A stretch of 60,712 bases of DNA, taken from contig DAOTWA010000079.1 in NCBI GenBank assembly GCA_034435955.1, positions 1 to 60,712 of the forward strand, written 5' to 3'. Positions 24,221-32,500 of the stretch are shown here, piece by piece. The notes beneath the pieces were generated by a model, which was not told the DNA's origin, did no database searches, and saw nothing but the letters and a program-made list of their open reading frames with translations. The first letter of the stretch is position 1. Each line of letters starts with the position of its first letter. The stretch is from DAOTWA01 sp034435955 (GTDB taxonomy: Bacteria > Chloroflexota > Anaerolineae > Anaerolineales > Anaerolineaceae). The translations under genes and the position numbers were made by a program.

Positions 24221-24505
24221 TCAGCCGGGCGTGGAAGCCGACTGCTCGTTTGGGTCCTTCGCGGCGATGAGCGCACGTTTCTTCTCGTGCGGCAATTGCT
24301 TGATGGCCTGCTCCCGGCGCATGGCGGTGGAGCGGTCGGGCTGCGGCTCAACGTAAACCAGGCGAACGGGCAGGTGGGTGCGCGTATACCGCGCGCCGCG
24401 GCCGCGGTTGTGCTGACTTGCCCGGCGCTGCGGGTCGGTGCTCCAGCCGGTATAGTATGAGCCGTCGGCGCATTCCAGGATGTAACAGTAATAGCCCATG
24501 CGCAT
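24221..24505 (-). CDS. GIY-YIG nuclease-superfamily protein (UPF0213)
   Basis: 94 residues, the normal size of UPF0213 proteins. The GIY-YIG core is YCYILECADG followed by YYTGWS, with the expected Arg and a later Glu in RREQAIK. Many such small proteins are assumed to cut DNA, but their role is not established. The start ATG (24505) comes one base after the stop codon of the dehydrogenase gene; a second ATG (24499) is possible. Confidence 0.85.
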   Translation of the reverse strand: MRMGYYCYILECADGSYYTGWSTDPQRRASQHNRGRGARYTRTHLPVRLVYVEPQPDRSTAMRREQAIKQLPHEKKRALIAAKDPNEQSASTPG

Positions 24506-24506
24506 A

Positions 24507-25511
24507 TTAAGATGGCTGGCGCGGTTCCCGACGCGGGGATCGGATGCCTGTGCCGAACATCTTGTCCAGGATTCCGCCATGCGGGTGTGCATCGGGACGG
24601 ATGACTTCCTCGGCCAGCCAGTCGGCTTTCGTGCGTTGCTTGATCCATAACTCGCGTCCGGCCCGCGCCTGATCGAGCAGTTCTTCGACAGCAATGGGAT
24701 CGCCTTTTTCGATCTTTTCGCGCATTTCGAGCAAGGCCGATTGCAGATCGTTCAGCACGCGCAGGACGTTTTGGCGGTTGAGCACGGCCGCGTGGCCGAT
24801 GCCTCGGCTCTCGTCCGGATTCATGATCGGAGAGGTGACGGCGGCGTAAGAACGTCCGGCAATCTTGCGGCCTTCGCGCCAGCCGGGCTGTGACAGGGTG
24901 GCGATGAGCATGGCGGCAGAAACGAGCTGAGGGAGAATGTAGCAGGCGGCCAGCAGTCCATCCGCCTCGGCCGGATCGGCGAAGAGGGGCGCGGCGCCGA
25001 GCATTTCGGCCAGGTCGGCCGCCAGCTTGATGGCGGGTGTGCTGGCTCCGGCCGCCGTGGTGATGATCATCATGCCCTTGTTGAACAGATCCGGGTGAAT
25101 GGCTTCCGGACCGAGGGCGGTTTCGCTGAGATAGTCCGGATTGATGGCTGGCGTCATGGTGACGAAGTGCCGGCCCTGCGGGAGAAGCTGGGAAGCCCAT
25201 TCGGTGGCAGCGCCGGAAAGCGGGCTGGTGTCGACCACGATGGCGCCATCGCGCAGGTCGGTAGTGATGGTCTCTAACGTTTCGCGCAGCTCGTCGGGCG
25301 GCACAGCCAGGATGACCACATCTGCACCGCGCGCGGCATGCGAAGGCCAGCCAGCGGCTTCGTCGATGGCGCCGATCTTTTGGGCGTGTAGAATCTTGGC
25401 TCTATCGCGGTCGGCGCCTCGACGAGAGAGGTTGTCTTTGTGGTCAGCCAGTGCCAGGCCGATCGAGGCGCCGATTTGACCCATACCGATGATGGTGATC
25501 TGGATCGTCAT
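24507..25511 (-). CDS. TyrA-like NAD(P)-dependent dehydrogenase, atypical
   Basis: 334 residues. A Rossmann domain with GMGQIGASIG (~9-18) is followed by an all-helical C-terminal domain, the layout of prephenate/arogenate dehydrogenases. The catalytic-histidine motif expected after the second strand group (GxHPMAG) is absent; the matching place reads TMTPAINP. The true substrate is therefore uncertain and it may not make tyrosine. The start ATG overlaps the end of the upstream M50 protease gene by 4 bp. Confidence 0.7.
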   Translation of the reverse strand: MTIQITIIGMGQIGASIGLALADHKDNLSRRGADRDRAKILHAQKIGAIDEAAGWPSHAARGADVVILAVPPDELRETLETITTDLRDGAIVVDTSPLSGAATEWASQLLPQGRHFVTMTPAINPDYLSETALGPEAIHPDLFNKGMMIITTAAGASTPAIKLAADLAEMLGAAPLFADPAEADGLLAACYILPQLVSAAMLIATLSQPGWREGRKIAGRSYAAVTSPIMNPDESRGIGHAAVLNRQNVLRVLNDLQSALLEMREKIEKGDPIAVEELLDQARAGRELWIKQRTKADWLAEEVIRPDAHPHGGILDKMFGTGIRSPRREPRQPS

Positions 25512-26161
25512 GCGGGAACTCCTATCAATAAACGCGCAAGGGTCGTCATGGGTGGATAAAGGATCATGCCGAGCAGATCGATGCCCACCAGCGGCCCCAG
25601 GAAAACCAGCACAATGAGGAGGACAGGTCCGTAAGGGCGGATGCGCTCCAGCGCGTTGGCCCAGCGGGGAGGGAAGAAGTATTCGGCGATCTTGTCGCCG
25701 TCCAGCGGCGCGATAGGGATCAAATTGAAGAGCATCAGCAGCAGGTTGATTTCGAGGAATTCGAAGGTGAGCTGGTAAGGAGTGGGCAGGATGCCGGTGG
25801 AGGAGAATGTCGGGGTAAAAAGGTTCATGCGGATCGGTACGGCTGCCAGCAGCGCCATGAGGAAGTTAGAGGCCGGCCCGGCCAGGGATACCCACATCAC
25901 CGCTGCGGAGGAACGGCGGCCCAGGGCATAAGGATTGATGGGCACCGGCTTGGCCCAGCCAAAGCCGGCCAACAGCAGCATCAGCGATCCGATGGGGTCC
26001 AGATGGGCGAGCGGATTGAGGGTGAGGCGGCCGTTCATGCGCGGGGTATCGTCGCCGAAGGAGTCGGCCACCCAGGCGTGGGCAAACTCGTGCACCGTGA
26101 AAGCGATCAGCAGAACAACGATCCGGGAAATGATGGTGGGGAGGTCCAGACCGAAAATCAT
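25508..26161 (-). CDS. Site-2-protease-family (M50) membrane metalloprotease
   Basis: 217 residues with five or six transmembrane segments. The zinc motif HEFAH (~24-28) and the second metal-site motif NLIPIAPLDGDK (~146-157) are both present, and no PDZ domain is inserted. This is the compact M50 type common in Chloroflexota and Firmicutes; substrates are unknown. It is the first gene of a five-gene minus-strand unit. TATATT lies 6 bp before ATG, so the transcript is probably leaderless. Confidence 0.88.
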   Translation of the reverse strand: MIFGLDLPTIISRIVVLLIAFTVHEFAHAWVADSFGDDTPRMNGRLTLNPLAHLDPIGSLMLLLAGFGWAKPVPINPYALGRRSSAAVMWVSLAGPASNFLMALLAAVPIRMNLFTPTFSSTGILPTPYQLTFEFLEINLLLMLFNLIPIAPLDGDKIAEYFFPPRWANALERIRPYGPVLLIVLVFLGPLVGIDLLGMILYPPMTTLARLLIGVPA

Positions 26162-26167
26162 AGAAAA

Positions 26168-26173
26168 AATATA
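26168..26173 (-). promoter_or_regulatory. Probable -10 box of the M50 protease unit
   Basis: TATATT on the minus strand ends 6 bp before the start codon, implying a leaderless message. The -35 is unclear (TTCCAA, 18 bp upstream, is a weak candidate). Confidence 0.45.
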
Positions 26174-26379
26174 CCTTCAATCAGGCGCGCATTGGAAACG
26201 AACTCCTCATGTATGCGCCAGGGGTGATTATACTGCGTGTTGTGGTAAAAATGACGCAAAACTTTGGTTCCTGGACTAGACGAGGAGAAAGCAGGCTTCA
26301 CAATTTCTGTGGAACGAAACAGGATTCATTCACACCCATTCATGCCCCTTGCGTTAGATGGGTCGTAGGTTGAGAATGG

Positions 26380-26385
26380 TATAAT
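26380..26385 (+). promoter_or_regulatory. Extended -10 promoter of the DUF951 gene
   Basis: TGGTATAAT contains the extended -10 TGn element and a perfect TATAAT. Nine bp separate it from ATG, so the message is nearly leaderless. Confidence 0.65.
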
Positions 26386-26394
26386 GATTAAAAT

Positions 26395-26604
26395 ATGCTC
26401 CCCGATCTCGGACTTGGCGACGTCGTCCGCCTGCGAAAGCCTCATCCATGCGGAAGTTACGAATGGAAAGTGGTCCGTCTGGGGGCCGACATCGGACTGG
26501 AGTGCCTGGGCTGCGGCCGGCGAATTTTGCTGGCTCGCCGAGATCTGGCACGACGCTTGAAAACTCTCGTGCGTCGAGGAGTGGATGAACATTCAACAAC
26601 CTGA
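26395..26604 (+). CDS. DUF951 family protein
   Basis: 69 residues, a near full-length match to the short DUF951 family. It starts LGLGDVVRLRKPHPCGSYEW, carries the VRLGADIGLECLGCGR segment and ends in a basic tail. Three cysteines (HPCG, CLGC) may bind zinc. The function of the family is unknown; it is typical of Firmicutes and Chloroflexota. Its 3' end overlaps the next gene by 20 bp. Confidence 0.88.
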   Translation: MLPDLGLGDVVRLRKPHPCGSYEWKVVRLGADIGLECLGCGRRILLARRDLARRLKTLVRRGVDEHSTT

Positions 26605-27730
26605 CCAACCTCATGTGCTGTTCCTCTTTTCTGACACCGGAGGAGGGCATCGCAGCGCAGCCGAGGCGATCATCGAGGCCTTGAATCTGGAATTTCCCAA
26701 CGAACTCACCACCGAGATGGTGGATATCTTCAAAGAATACGCGCCGCCCCCCCTGGATCTGGCGCCGGTGCTTTATCCGCCCATGTCGCGTGTGCCGGAC
26801 GTGTGGGGGTTCACGTATAAAGTAAGCAATGGGCGGCGTCGGACGAATTTTATCAACAATGTATTTTGGCCGTACGTCCGGCGGGCCTCTCACCGCCTGG
26901 TGGAGGAGCATCCTTCAGACCTGATTGTCTCGGTGCATCCGCTTGCCAACGCTCCAGTGCTGCGGGCGCTGGGCCCCAACCGCCCGCCGTTCATCACCGT
27001 GGTGACGGACATGGTCTCAACGCACGCATTCTGGTATCATCCCGGAGCCGATCTGGTGATCGTGCCCACCGAGGCCGCTCGGCAACGGGGGATCGAATAC
27101 GGCATCGCGCCAGAGCGCATCCGTGTAATTGGCCTGCCGGTGGCAGAGCGTTTCACTCGCCCAATCGGCGACCAGCGTGAGCTACGCAAGCGGCTTGGCT
27201 GGCCCGCAGACCTTCCGGTGGTGCTTCTGGTAGGCGGCGGCGAGGGGATGGGACCGTTGGAGCGCACCGCTCACGCGATCGCCGCGGCGCGGCTGCGCAT
27301 CGCTCTGGTAGTGGTCGCCGGACGAAACCGTAAGCTCAAGCAAAGGTTGGAGGCCTACTCCTGGCCGATGCCCACCTTCATCTATGGGTTCGTGCGCGAG
27401 ATGCCCGATTTCATGCGCGCCGCCGATGTGCTGGTAACGAAGGCCGGGCCGGGAACCATCAACGAAGCCTTTATCGCCGGGCTGCCAATGATCCTTTACA
27501 GCCGCATGCCCGGGCAGGAGGACGGCAACGTTACTTACGTTGTCGAAGAAGAGGCCGGCGTATGGGCGCCCCAGCCTGATCAGGTGGTGGCCGCGCTCAA
27601 ATATTGGATCGAGCACCCCGAAGAACGCAGGCGCGTAGCGCAGAACTGCCTGCGTTGCGCGCGACCCGAGGCCGCCCGGATGATTGCCCGCATCATCGCC
27701 CAAAAAGTGGGCATCGCTGAGACCGTTTGA
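26585..27730 (+). CDS. GT28-family glycosyltransferase (MGDG synthase / UgtP-like)
   Basis: 381 residues. The N-terminal MGDG-synthase-type domain has the motif FSDTGGGHRSAAEA (~15-28). The C-terminal GT28 domain has VGGGEGMG and the nucleotide-sugar site KAGPGTINEA (~285-294). It should move a sugar from a UDP-sugar to diacylglycerol, making membrane glycolipid at the cytoplasmic face. It is distinguished from MurG by the N-terminal motif. It overlaps the DUF951 gene and is probably cotranscribed with it. Confidence 0.85.
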   Translation: MNIQQPDQPHVLFLFSDTGGGHRSAAEAIIEALNLEFPNELTTEMVDIFKEYAPPPLDLAPVLYPPMSRVPDVWGFTYKVSNGRRRTNFINNVFWPYVRRASHRLVEEHPSDLIVSVHPLANAPVLRALGPNRPPFITVVTDMVSTHAFWYHPGADLVIVPTEAARQRGIEYGIAPERIRVIGLPVAERFTRPIGDQRELRKRLGWPADLPVVLLVGGGEGMGPLERTAHAIAAARLRIALVVVAGRNRKLKQRLEAYSWPMPTFIYGFVREMPDFMRAADVLVTKAGPGTINEAFIAGLPMILYSRMPGQEDGNVTYVVEEEAGVWAPQPDQVVAALKYWIEHPEERRRVAQNCLRCARPEAARMIARIIAQKVGIAETV

Positions 27731-27789
27731 TTGCATCGCTAACGAGGACAAAGCACCCGGCCTCCATCGGGGGTGAGCGGGCCGATCTC

Positions 27790-27818
27790 TTGCCGTGAGT
27801 ATCGGCCTGCCTTATAAT
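27790..27818 (+). promoter_or_regulatory. Promoter of the tsaE operon
   Basis: TTGCCG (27790-27795) and TATAAT (27813-27818) with a 17-bp spacer. The start ATG at 27828 is 9 bp after the -10 box. A GTG at 27795 falls inside the promoter and is therefore rejected as the start. Confidence 0.75.
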
Positions 27819-27827
27819 CCAGTCGAG

Positions 27828-28325
27828 ATGCCCATTCTGAATGCGAATACTTTGGAATTTTTCAGCCGAAGCCCTGAGCAGACCCGGCGCGTGGGAATGC
27901 GCCTGGGAGCCATGCTTCAACCCGGTGATCTGATCTGCCTTTCGGGCGAGCTGGGCAGCGGCAAAACCACACTTGTGCAGGGCATCTCACGCGGGTGGGG
28001 CTCGTTGGATGGCGTATCCAGCCCGACGTTCATCTTGGTCAACATCTACCGCCGGCCCAGTGGAGAACGGCTTTACCACATGGACGCCTACCGCCTGCGC
28101 AACGCTGCCGAAGCCGAGGAGCTGGATGTGGCTTTGATGCTGGAGAATGGTCCGTTGGTGGTGGAATGGCCTGAGCGAGTGCGTGAAGCGCTTCCGCATG
28201 AAAGCTTATGGGTGGACCTGCGTTGGCTGGCGGATGAGCACCGCGCCATGGTCTTCACCGCGCGAGGCAGCCGCAATCAGGAGTTGCTGGCCGAGTTGCG
28301 CAGGCGCATTTTCGGAGGGTTGTGA
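27828..28325 (+). CDS. tsaE: tRNA threonylcarbamoyladenosine biosynthesis ATPase TsaE
   Basis: 165 residues. Walker A GELGSGKTT (~41-49), SSPTF switch and the YHMDAYRL motif are all present. TsaE works with TsaB and TsaD to place t6A at position 37 of ANN-decoding tRNAs; tsaB is the next gene. The promoter overlap fixes the start at 27828. The gene opens an operon tsaE-tsaB-rimI-udg with overlapping ends that may run on into the polysaccharide cluster. Confidence 0.92.
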   Translation: MPILNANTLEFFSRSPEQTRRVGMRLGAMLQPGDLICLSGELGSGKTTLVQGISRGWGSLDGVSSPTFILVNIYRRPSGERLYHMDAYRLRNAAEAEELDVALMLENGPLVVEWPERVREALPHESLWVDLRWLADEHRAMVFTARGSRNQELLAELRRRIFGGL

Positions 28326-28993
28326 TGCTGCTGGCGGTGGATACTTCGACTCGTTGGGTCGGCCTGGCGTTATATGATGGAGACCAGGTGATCGGCGAGA
28401 TGGTATGGAAGAGCCAAAACCACCACACGGTCGAGCTGGCGCCGGCTATCGATTCGCTGCTGGAACGCGCGGGTTATGGCAAGAAGGACCTCCGGGCGTT
28501 GGGTGTGGCCATCGGACCAGGATCTTTCACCAGTTTACGGGTGGGCCTGGCGGTGGTAAAAGGAATGGCGCTGGCATTACGCCTTCCGGTCGTGGGCATT
28601 CCTACTCTGGATGCTTTGGCTGCAGCCCTTCCGCCTATGGATGTGCCCCTGGCAGCCGTGCTGCAGGCCGGGCGCGGCCGCCTGGCGCTGGGCTGGTACA
28701 CCGTCCAGAATGGCGTCTGGAAGGCGAACGGCGACGTGCAGGTGATCGATAGCGAAGAGTTCGCGCGGCGCATTCACAAGCCCATTCTGGTGGCCGGTGA
28801 ATTGACAGCCGAGGAACGGCGGATTCTGGCGCGTAAGCGCAAGAATGTGCTGCTGGTTTCGCCAGCTCAAGCGCTGCGCCGGCCAGGTTATCTGGCGGAG
28901 CTGGCCTGGCAGCGCTGGCAGGCTGGACAAATGGACGATGTAGTCAGCCTTTCGCCAATTTACCTGCATGTAGCCGAGCCGATACCGGAGTGA
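28325..28993 (+). CDS. tsaB: tRNA threonylcarbamoyladenosine biosynthesis protein TsaB
   Basis: 222 residues with an ASKHA fold. It begins LLAVDTSTRW and has the TsaB-type GPGSFTSLRVG (~65-75). It scaffolds TsaD and TsaE in t6A synthesis. The start ATG overlaps the tsaE stop codon (TGATG) and follows GGAGGG. tsaD itself is not in the window. Confidence 0.93.
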   Translation: MLLAVDTSTRWVGLALYDGDQVIGEMVWKSQNHHTVELAPAIDSLLERAGYGKKDLRALGVAIGPGSFTSLRVGLAVVKGMALALRLPVVGIPTLDALAAALPPMDVPLAAVLQAGRGRLALGWYTVQNGVWKANGDVQVIDSEEFARRIHKPILVAGELTAEERRILARKRKNVLLVSPAQALRRPGYLAELAWQRWQAGQMDDVVSLSPIYLHVAEPIPE

Positions 28994-29484
28994 GTGTGGA
29001 ACAGCCAGTGGTCGAACCGATCATCCGCCGCATGCGGCTGGAGGATGTTGAGCAGGTGCATGCCATTGACGTACTCTCATTCAGCATGCCATGGACCGAG
29101 CGATCTTATCGATTCGAGCTGACCGAGAATCCCAGCTCCCACCTGTGGGTGGCTGAGTTGGACGGGCGTGTGGTGGCCATGATCGCCTACTGGCTGATCG
29201 TCGATGAAGCGCACATTGGCACGATTGCGGTGCATCCAGAATACCGCCGGCGCGGGATCGCCCGGCGTTTATTGGCCGAGACGCTGATCGCCATGAGCGA
29301 GAAAGGCGCTCGCTCGGCGACGTTGGAGGTGCGGCGGAGTAATCTGGCTGCTCAAGACTTGTATCGGAAATTTGGTTTCAAAGTTGTGGGTCTGCGCCCG
29401 CGATATTATCGCGACAACAATGAAGATGCGCTGCTGATGACATTGGAGAACATCGACCGCGAAATTCTCCAGCGGCTAGTTTAA
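28990..29484 (+). CDS. rimI: Ribosomal protein S18 N-acetyltransferase RimI
   Basis: 164 residues, GNAT fold. The acetyl-CoA-binding motif reads VHPEYRRRGIARRLL (~77-91), with NLAAQDLYRKFGF following, as in RimI. It acetylates the N-terminal alanine of ribosomal protein S18 and possibly other proteins. The GTG start overlaps the tsaB stop codon; a GTG two codons on is equally possible. The tsaE-tsaB-rimI order is a common arrangement and supports the call. Confidence 0.9.
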   Translation: MSVEQPVVEPIIRRMRLEDVEQVHAIDVLSFSMPWTERSYRFELTENPSSHLWVAELDGRVVAMIAYWLIVDEAHIGTIAVHPEYRRRGIARRLLAETLIAMSEKGARSATLEVRRSNLAAQDLYRKFGFKVVGLRPRYYRDNNEDALLMTLENIDREILQRLV

Positions 29485-29521
29485 GGTGGAAGGCGAAAAC
29501 CAGGGTGGCGGCGAGGTGGAT

Positions 29522-30175
29522 ATGATCGATCGCGAGGAAGTACTGCGACAAGTGGCGCGCGAAGTATCGGTCTGTGAGAGGTGCGCGCTGCACTATTCAC
29601 GCAAGCTGGCAGTGCCGGGTGAAGGACCGGCGGACGCCGAGATCATGATGATTGGCGAGGGGCCTGGCTTCCACGAGAACGAGCAGGGCCGGCCCTTCGT
29701 CGGCGCGGCGGGCAAGTTCCTGGAGGAGCTGCTCGCCAACATCGGTCTGAAGCGCAGCGATGTGTTCATCTGTAATGTGGTCAAGTGCCGGCCGCCTGGC
29801 AACCGAGATCCTTTAGCCGATGAGCTGGCCGCCTGCCGACCTTACTTGGAACGCCAAATCGAGGCGATCAACCCACGGGTGATCGTCACGCTGGGGCGCT
29901 TTTCGCTGGCCCATTTTCTGCCCAACGCGCGCATCGGCGCCATCCATGGCAAGGCGACGCGGGTTAATGGCCGGCTGGTGGTGGCCATGTACCATCCGGC
30001 GGCGGCGTTGCATCAGGCTTCTCTTCACGACACGATCGTATCTGATTTCATGCGCATCCCGGAATACGTTGCCCAGGCGCGCCAGATGAGCGCGGTGAAT
30101 TCGGCCGCGATGCAACCTGAGGAGACGGAGACGCGCTCTCAGGACGATGAGCCCAAGCAGCTCAGCCTGTTCTGA
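29522..30175 (+). CDS. Type-4 uracil-DNA glycosylase with an iron-sulfur cluster
   Basis: 217 residues. Motif 1 GEGPGFHE (~46-53), NVVKCRPPGNR and motif 2 MYHPAAALH are characteristic of family 4 UDG. Four cysteines (CERC, KCRPP, ACRPY) can bind a 4Fe-4S cluster. It removes uracil from DNA. The C-terminus is QLSLF, matching the consensus for sliding-clamp binding. ATG 29522 is preferred (GAGGTGG upstream); a GTG at 29486 would add 12 residues. Confidence 0.9.
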   Translation: MIDREEVLRQVAREVSVCERCALHYSRKLAVPGEGPADAEIMMIGEGPGFHENEQGRPFVGAAGKFLEELLANIGLKRSDVFICNVVKCRPPGNRDPLADELAACRPYLERQIEAINPRVIVTLGRFSLAHFLPNARIGAIHGKATRVNGRLVVAMYHPAAALHQASLHDTIVSDFMRIPEYVAQARQMSAVNSAAMQPEETETRSQDDEPKQLSLF

Positions 30176-30200
30176 TCATTTTTTACGCCCACGAGGGAAA

Positions 30201-31523
30201 ATGAGCGAGGAAATACGTCGAGGGATCATCCAACGTTTGAAAGACCGCACGGCGAAGGTCGCCGTACTGGGGCTGGGATACGTCGGCCTGCCGCTGGCAA
30301 CGGTTTTCGCCGAAGCAGGTTACCAGGTCACGGGAATCGACCCGCTAGAGGAGAAAGTTACCGCCATCCAGGGCGGGAAGAGCTACATCCAGGATGTAAC
30401 GGATGAGCAGGTGGCCAATCTGGTGGCAGCGGGCCGCTTGAAAGCGACGGCGGATTTCTCCGTGTTGGCCGATGCCGATGCGGTCAGCATCTGCGTGCCA
30501 ACGCCGTTGCGCAAGACCGGCGACCCCGACCTCTCATACATCGTTTCAGCAACTGAATCGGTCGCAAAATATCTCCATAAAGAGATGGTCATCGTGCTGG
30601 AATCCAGCACTTACCCGGGTACTACCCGCGAGCTGGTCCTTCCTAGGCTGGAAGAGACCAGCGGTTTAAAGGCGGGTGAGGACTTCTTCCTGGCCTTCTC
30701 GCCCGAGCGGGTGGACCCAGGCCGCAAGGATTGGACGACGCAGAATACTCCCAAAGTAGTGGGGGGGATCACCCCCGCCTGCTGCGAAGTGGCGACAACT
30801 TGGTACAGCCAGGCGCTGCAAACGGTTGTACCGGTTTCATCGTCCGAAGTGGCCGAGATGGCCAAGCTGCTGGAGAATACCTTCCGCATGATCAACATCG
30901 CCATGGTCAACGAGCTGGCAGTCATGTGCGACCGGCTGGGTGTGGATGTGTGGGAGGTGATCGAAGCTGCGGCGACTAAACCGTTCGGCTTTATGAAATT
31001 TACCCCTGGGCCAGGGTTGGGCGGCCACTGCATCCCGATTGATCCGATCTACCTGTCCTGGAAGCTGCGCACGCTGAACTACAACGCGCGCTTCATCGAG
31101 CTGGCTTCGGAGATCAACACCAACATGCCGCGTTTTGTGGTCAGCAAGGTGCAGGACGCGCTCAACGATCTGGGCAAGCCGCTCAAGAACAGCCGCATCC
31201 TGGTGCTGGGGGTGGCTTACAAACCTGACGTAGACGACCTGCGCGAATCTCCGGCGTTGGATGTGATCGGTTTGCTGCGCCAGAAGGGCGCGCTGGTATC
31301 CTTTCATGACCCCTACATCCCGCACGTATCCCAGGACGCCTGGGAGTTGGATAGGATTGAGGACCTGATGGGAGGAGTAAGCCAGGCGGACTGCGTGGTG
31401 ATCGTCACCAACCATGCCGCTTACGACTATGCGGCCATCCTGGAAGCGGCCGGGCTGATCGTGGACACTCGCAACGCACTTGGCGAAGCCGGACGGAACA
31501 ATCCTAAAGTGGTGCGCCTCTGA
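30201..31523 (+). CDS. UDP-sugar 6-dehydrogenase (WbpA/UDP-GlcNAc dehydrogenase-like)
   Basis: 440 residues. The N-terminal NAD domain has VLGLGYVGLPLA (~22-33). The central domain has the catalytic-cysteine motif GGHCIPIDP (~268-276). The C-terminal UDP-binding domain is complete. It oxidises C6 of a UDP-sugar to the uronic acid. The sequence is nearer WbpA/WecC-type UDP-N-acetylhexosamine dehydrogenases than UDP-glucose dehydrogenase, but this is by eye. ATG 30201 follows GAGGGAA. It opens the polysaccharide cluster, and its stop overlaps the epimerase start. Confidence 0.88.
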   Translation: MSEEIRRGIIQRLKDRTAKVAVLGLGYVGLPLATVFAEAGYQVTGIDPLEEKVTAIQGGKSYIQDVTDEQVANLVAAGRLKATADFSVLADADAVSICVPTPLRKTGDPDLSYIVSATESVAKYLHKEMVIVLESSTYPGTTRELVLPRLEETSGLKAGEDFFLAFSPERVDPGRKDWTTQNTPKVVGGITPACCEVATTWYSQALQTVVPVSSSEVAEMAKLLENTFRMINIAMVNELAVMCDRLGVDVWEVIEAAATKPFGFMKFTPGPGLGGHCIPIDPIYLSWKLRTLNYNARFIELASEINTNMPRFVVSKVQDALNDLGKPLKNSRILVLGVAYKPDVDDLRESPALDVIGLLRQKGALVSFHDPYIPHVSQDAWELDRIEDLMGGVSQADCVVIVTNHAAYDYAAILEAAGLIVDTRNALGEAGRNNPKVVRL

Positions 31524-32500
31524 TGGCGGATTATCTGGTTACCGGAGCTGCCGGTTTTATCGCCTCGCGCGTGATCGAGATGCTGCTCGACCAGGGCCAT
31601 CGTGTGCTGGGCGTGGATAACCTGAACCGTGCCTACGATGTCAGGATGAAAGAATACCGCCTGGCCCGCCTGCAAAGACGACCGGGCTTCACCTTCAGGC
31701 GGATGGACATCGCCCGACGCGAGGAGGTCGAAGAACTGCTGCGGGAGGAAGGCGCATTCGAGGCAGTGATCAACCTGGCTGCACGGGCCGGTGTCCGCTC
31801 CAGCGTTGAGGACCCTTGGTCTTACCTGGAGACGAATACCCTCGGCACGCTGAACCTGTTGGAGTTTTGTCGGAAGAAAGGCATCGCCAAATTCGTCCTG
31901 GCTTCATCGTCCAGCGTATACGGCAACAACGCCGTCAGCCCTACACCCGAGGACGCCGACAGCGACCACCCTTTGCAGCCTTATGCAGCCTCCAAGAAAG
32001 CGGCCGAGGCGTTGAGCTACAGTTACCACTTCCTCCACGGAATTGACGTGACTGTTTTTCGCTACTTCACCGTCTATGGTCCAGCCGGACGGCCCGACAT
32101 GGTCATGTTCCGTTTTGTGCAATGGATCGCCGAAGGGCGGCCGGTGCGGCTTAATGGGGATGGAATGCAGACGCGCGGATTCACATACATCGACGACATT
32201 GCCCGCGGCACGCTCCTCGGACTGCGCCCGCTTGGTTACGAGATCATCAACCTGGGCGGCCATCAGGCGATCAGCATGAACGAGCTGATCACCATGCTGG
32301 AGGAGCGCCTGGGTCGCAAGGCAAAGGTGGTGTATCAGGCCATGCATCCGGCTGATGCGTTAGGCAACCTGGCCGATGTGAGCAAGGCCGGAAGGCTGCT
32401 GGGCTGGGATGCGGAAGTCGACCTGCACGAGGGCATCGGGCGAATGGTAGCTTGGTACCTGGCGGAGCGCGCCTGGGCGAGCCAGATCGAGACTCCATGA
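31523..32500 (+). CDS. NAD-dependent sugar epimerase (UDP-glucuronate 4-epimerase-like)
   Basis: 325 residues, extended SDR family. TGAAGFIASRV (~7-17) binds NAD; catalytic Ser in ASSSSVYG and the YAASK pair (~154-158) are intact. Its overlap with the UDP-sugar dehydrogenase suggests it epimerises the product, a UDP-uronate or UDP-N-acetylhexosaminuronate, at C4. The insertion AVSPTPEDAD fits the CapI/LpsL-type epimerases. The start overlaps the preceding stop (TGATG). Confidence 0.85.
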   Translation: MADYLVTGAAGFIASRVIEMLLDQGHRVLGVDNLNRAYDVRMKEYRLARLQRRPGFTFRRMDIARREEVEELLREEGAFEAVINLAARAGVRSSVEDPWSYLETNTLGTLNLLEFCRKKGIAKFVLASSSSVYGNNAVSPTPEDADSDHPLQPYAASKKAAEALSYSYHFLHGIDVTVFRYFTVYGPAGRPDMVMFRFVQWIAEGRPVRLNGDGMQTRGFTYIDDIARGTLLGLRPLGYEIINLGGHQAISMNELITMLEERLGRKAKVVYQAMHPADALGNLADVSKAGRLLGWDAEVDLHEGIGRMVAWYLAERAWASQIETP

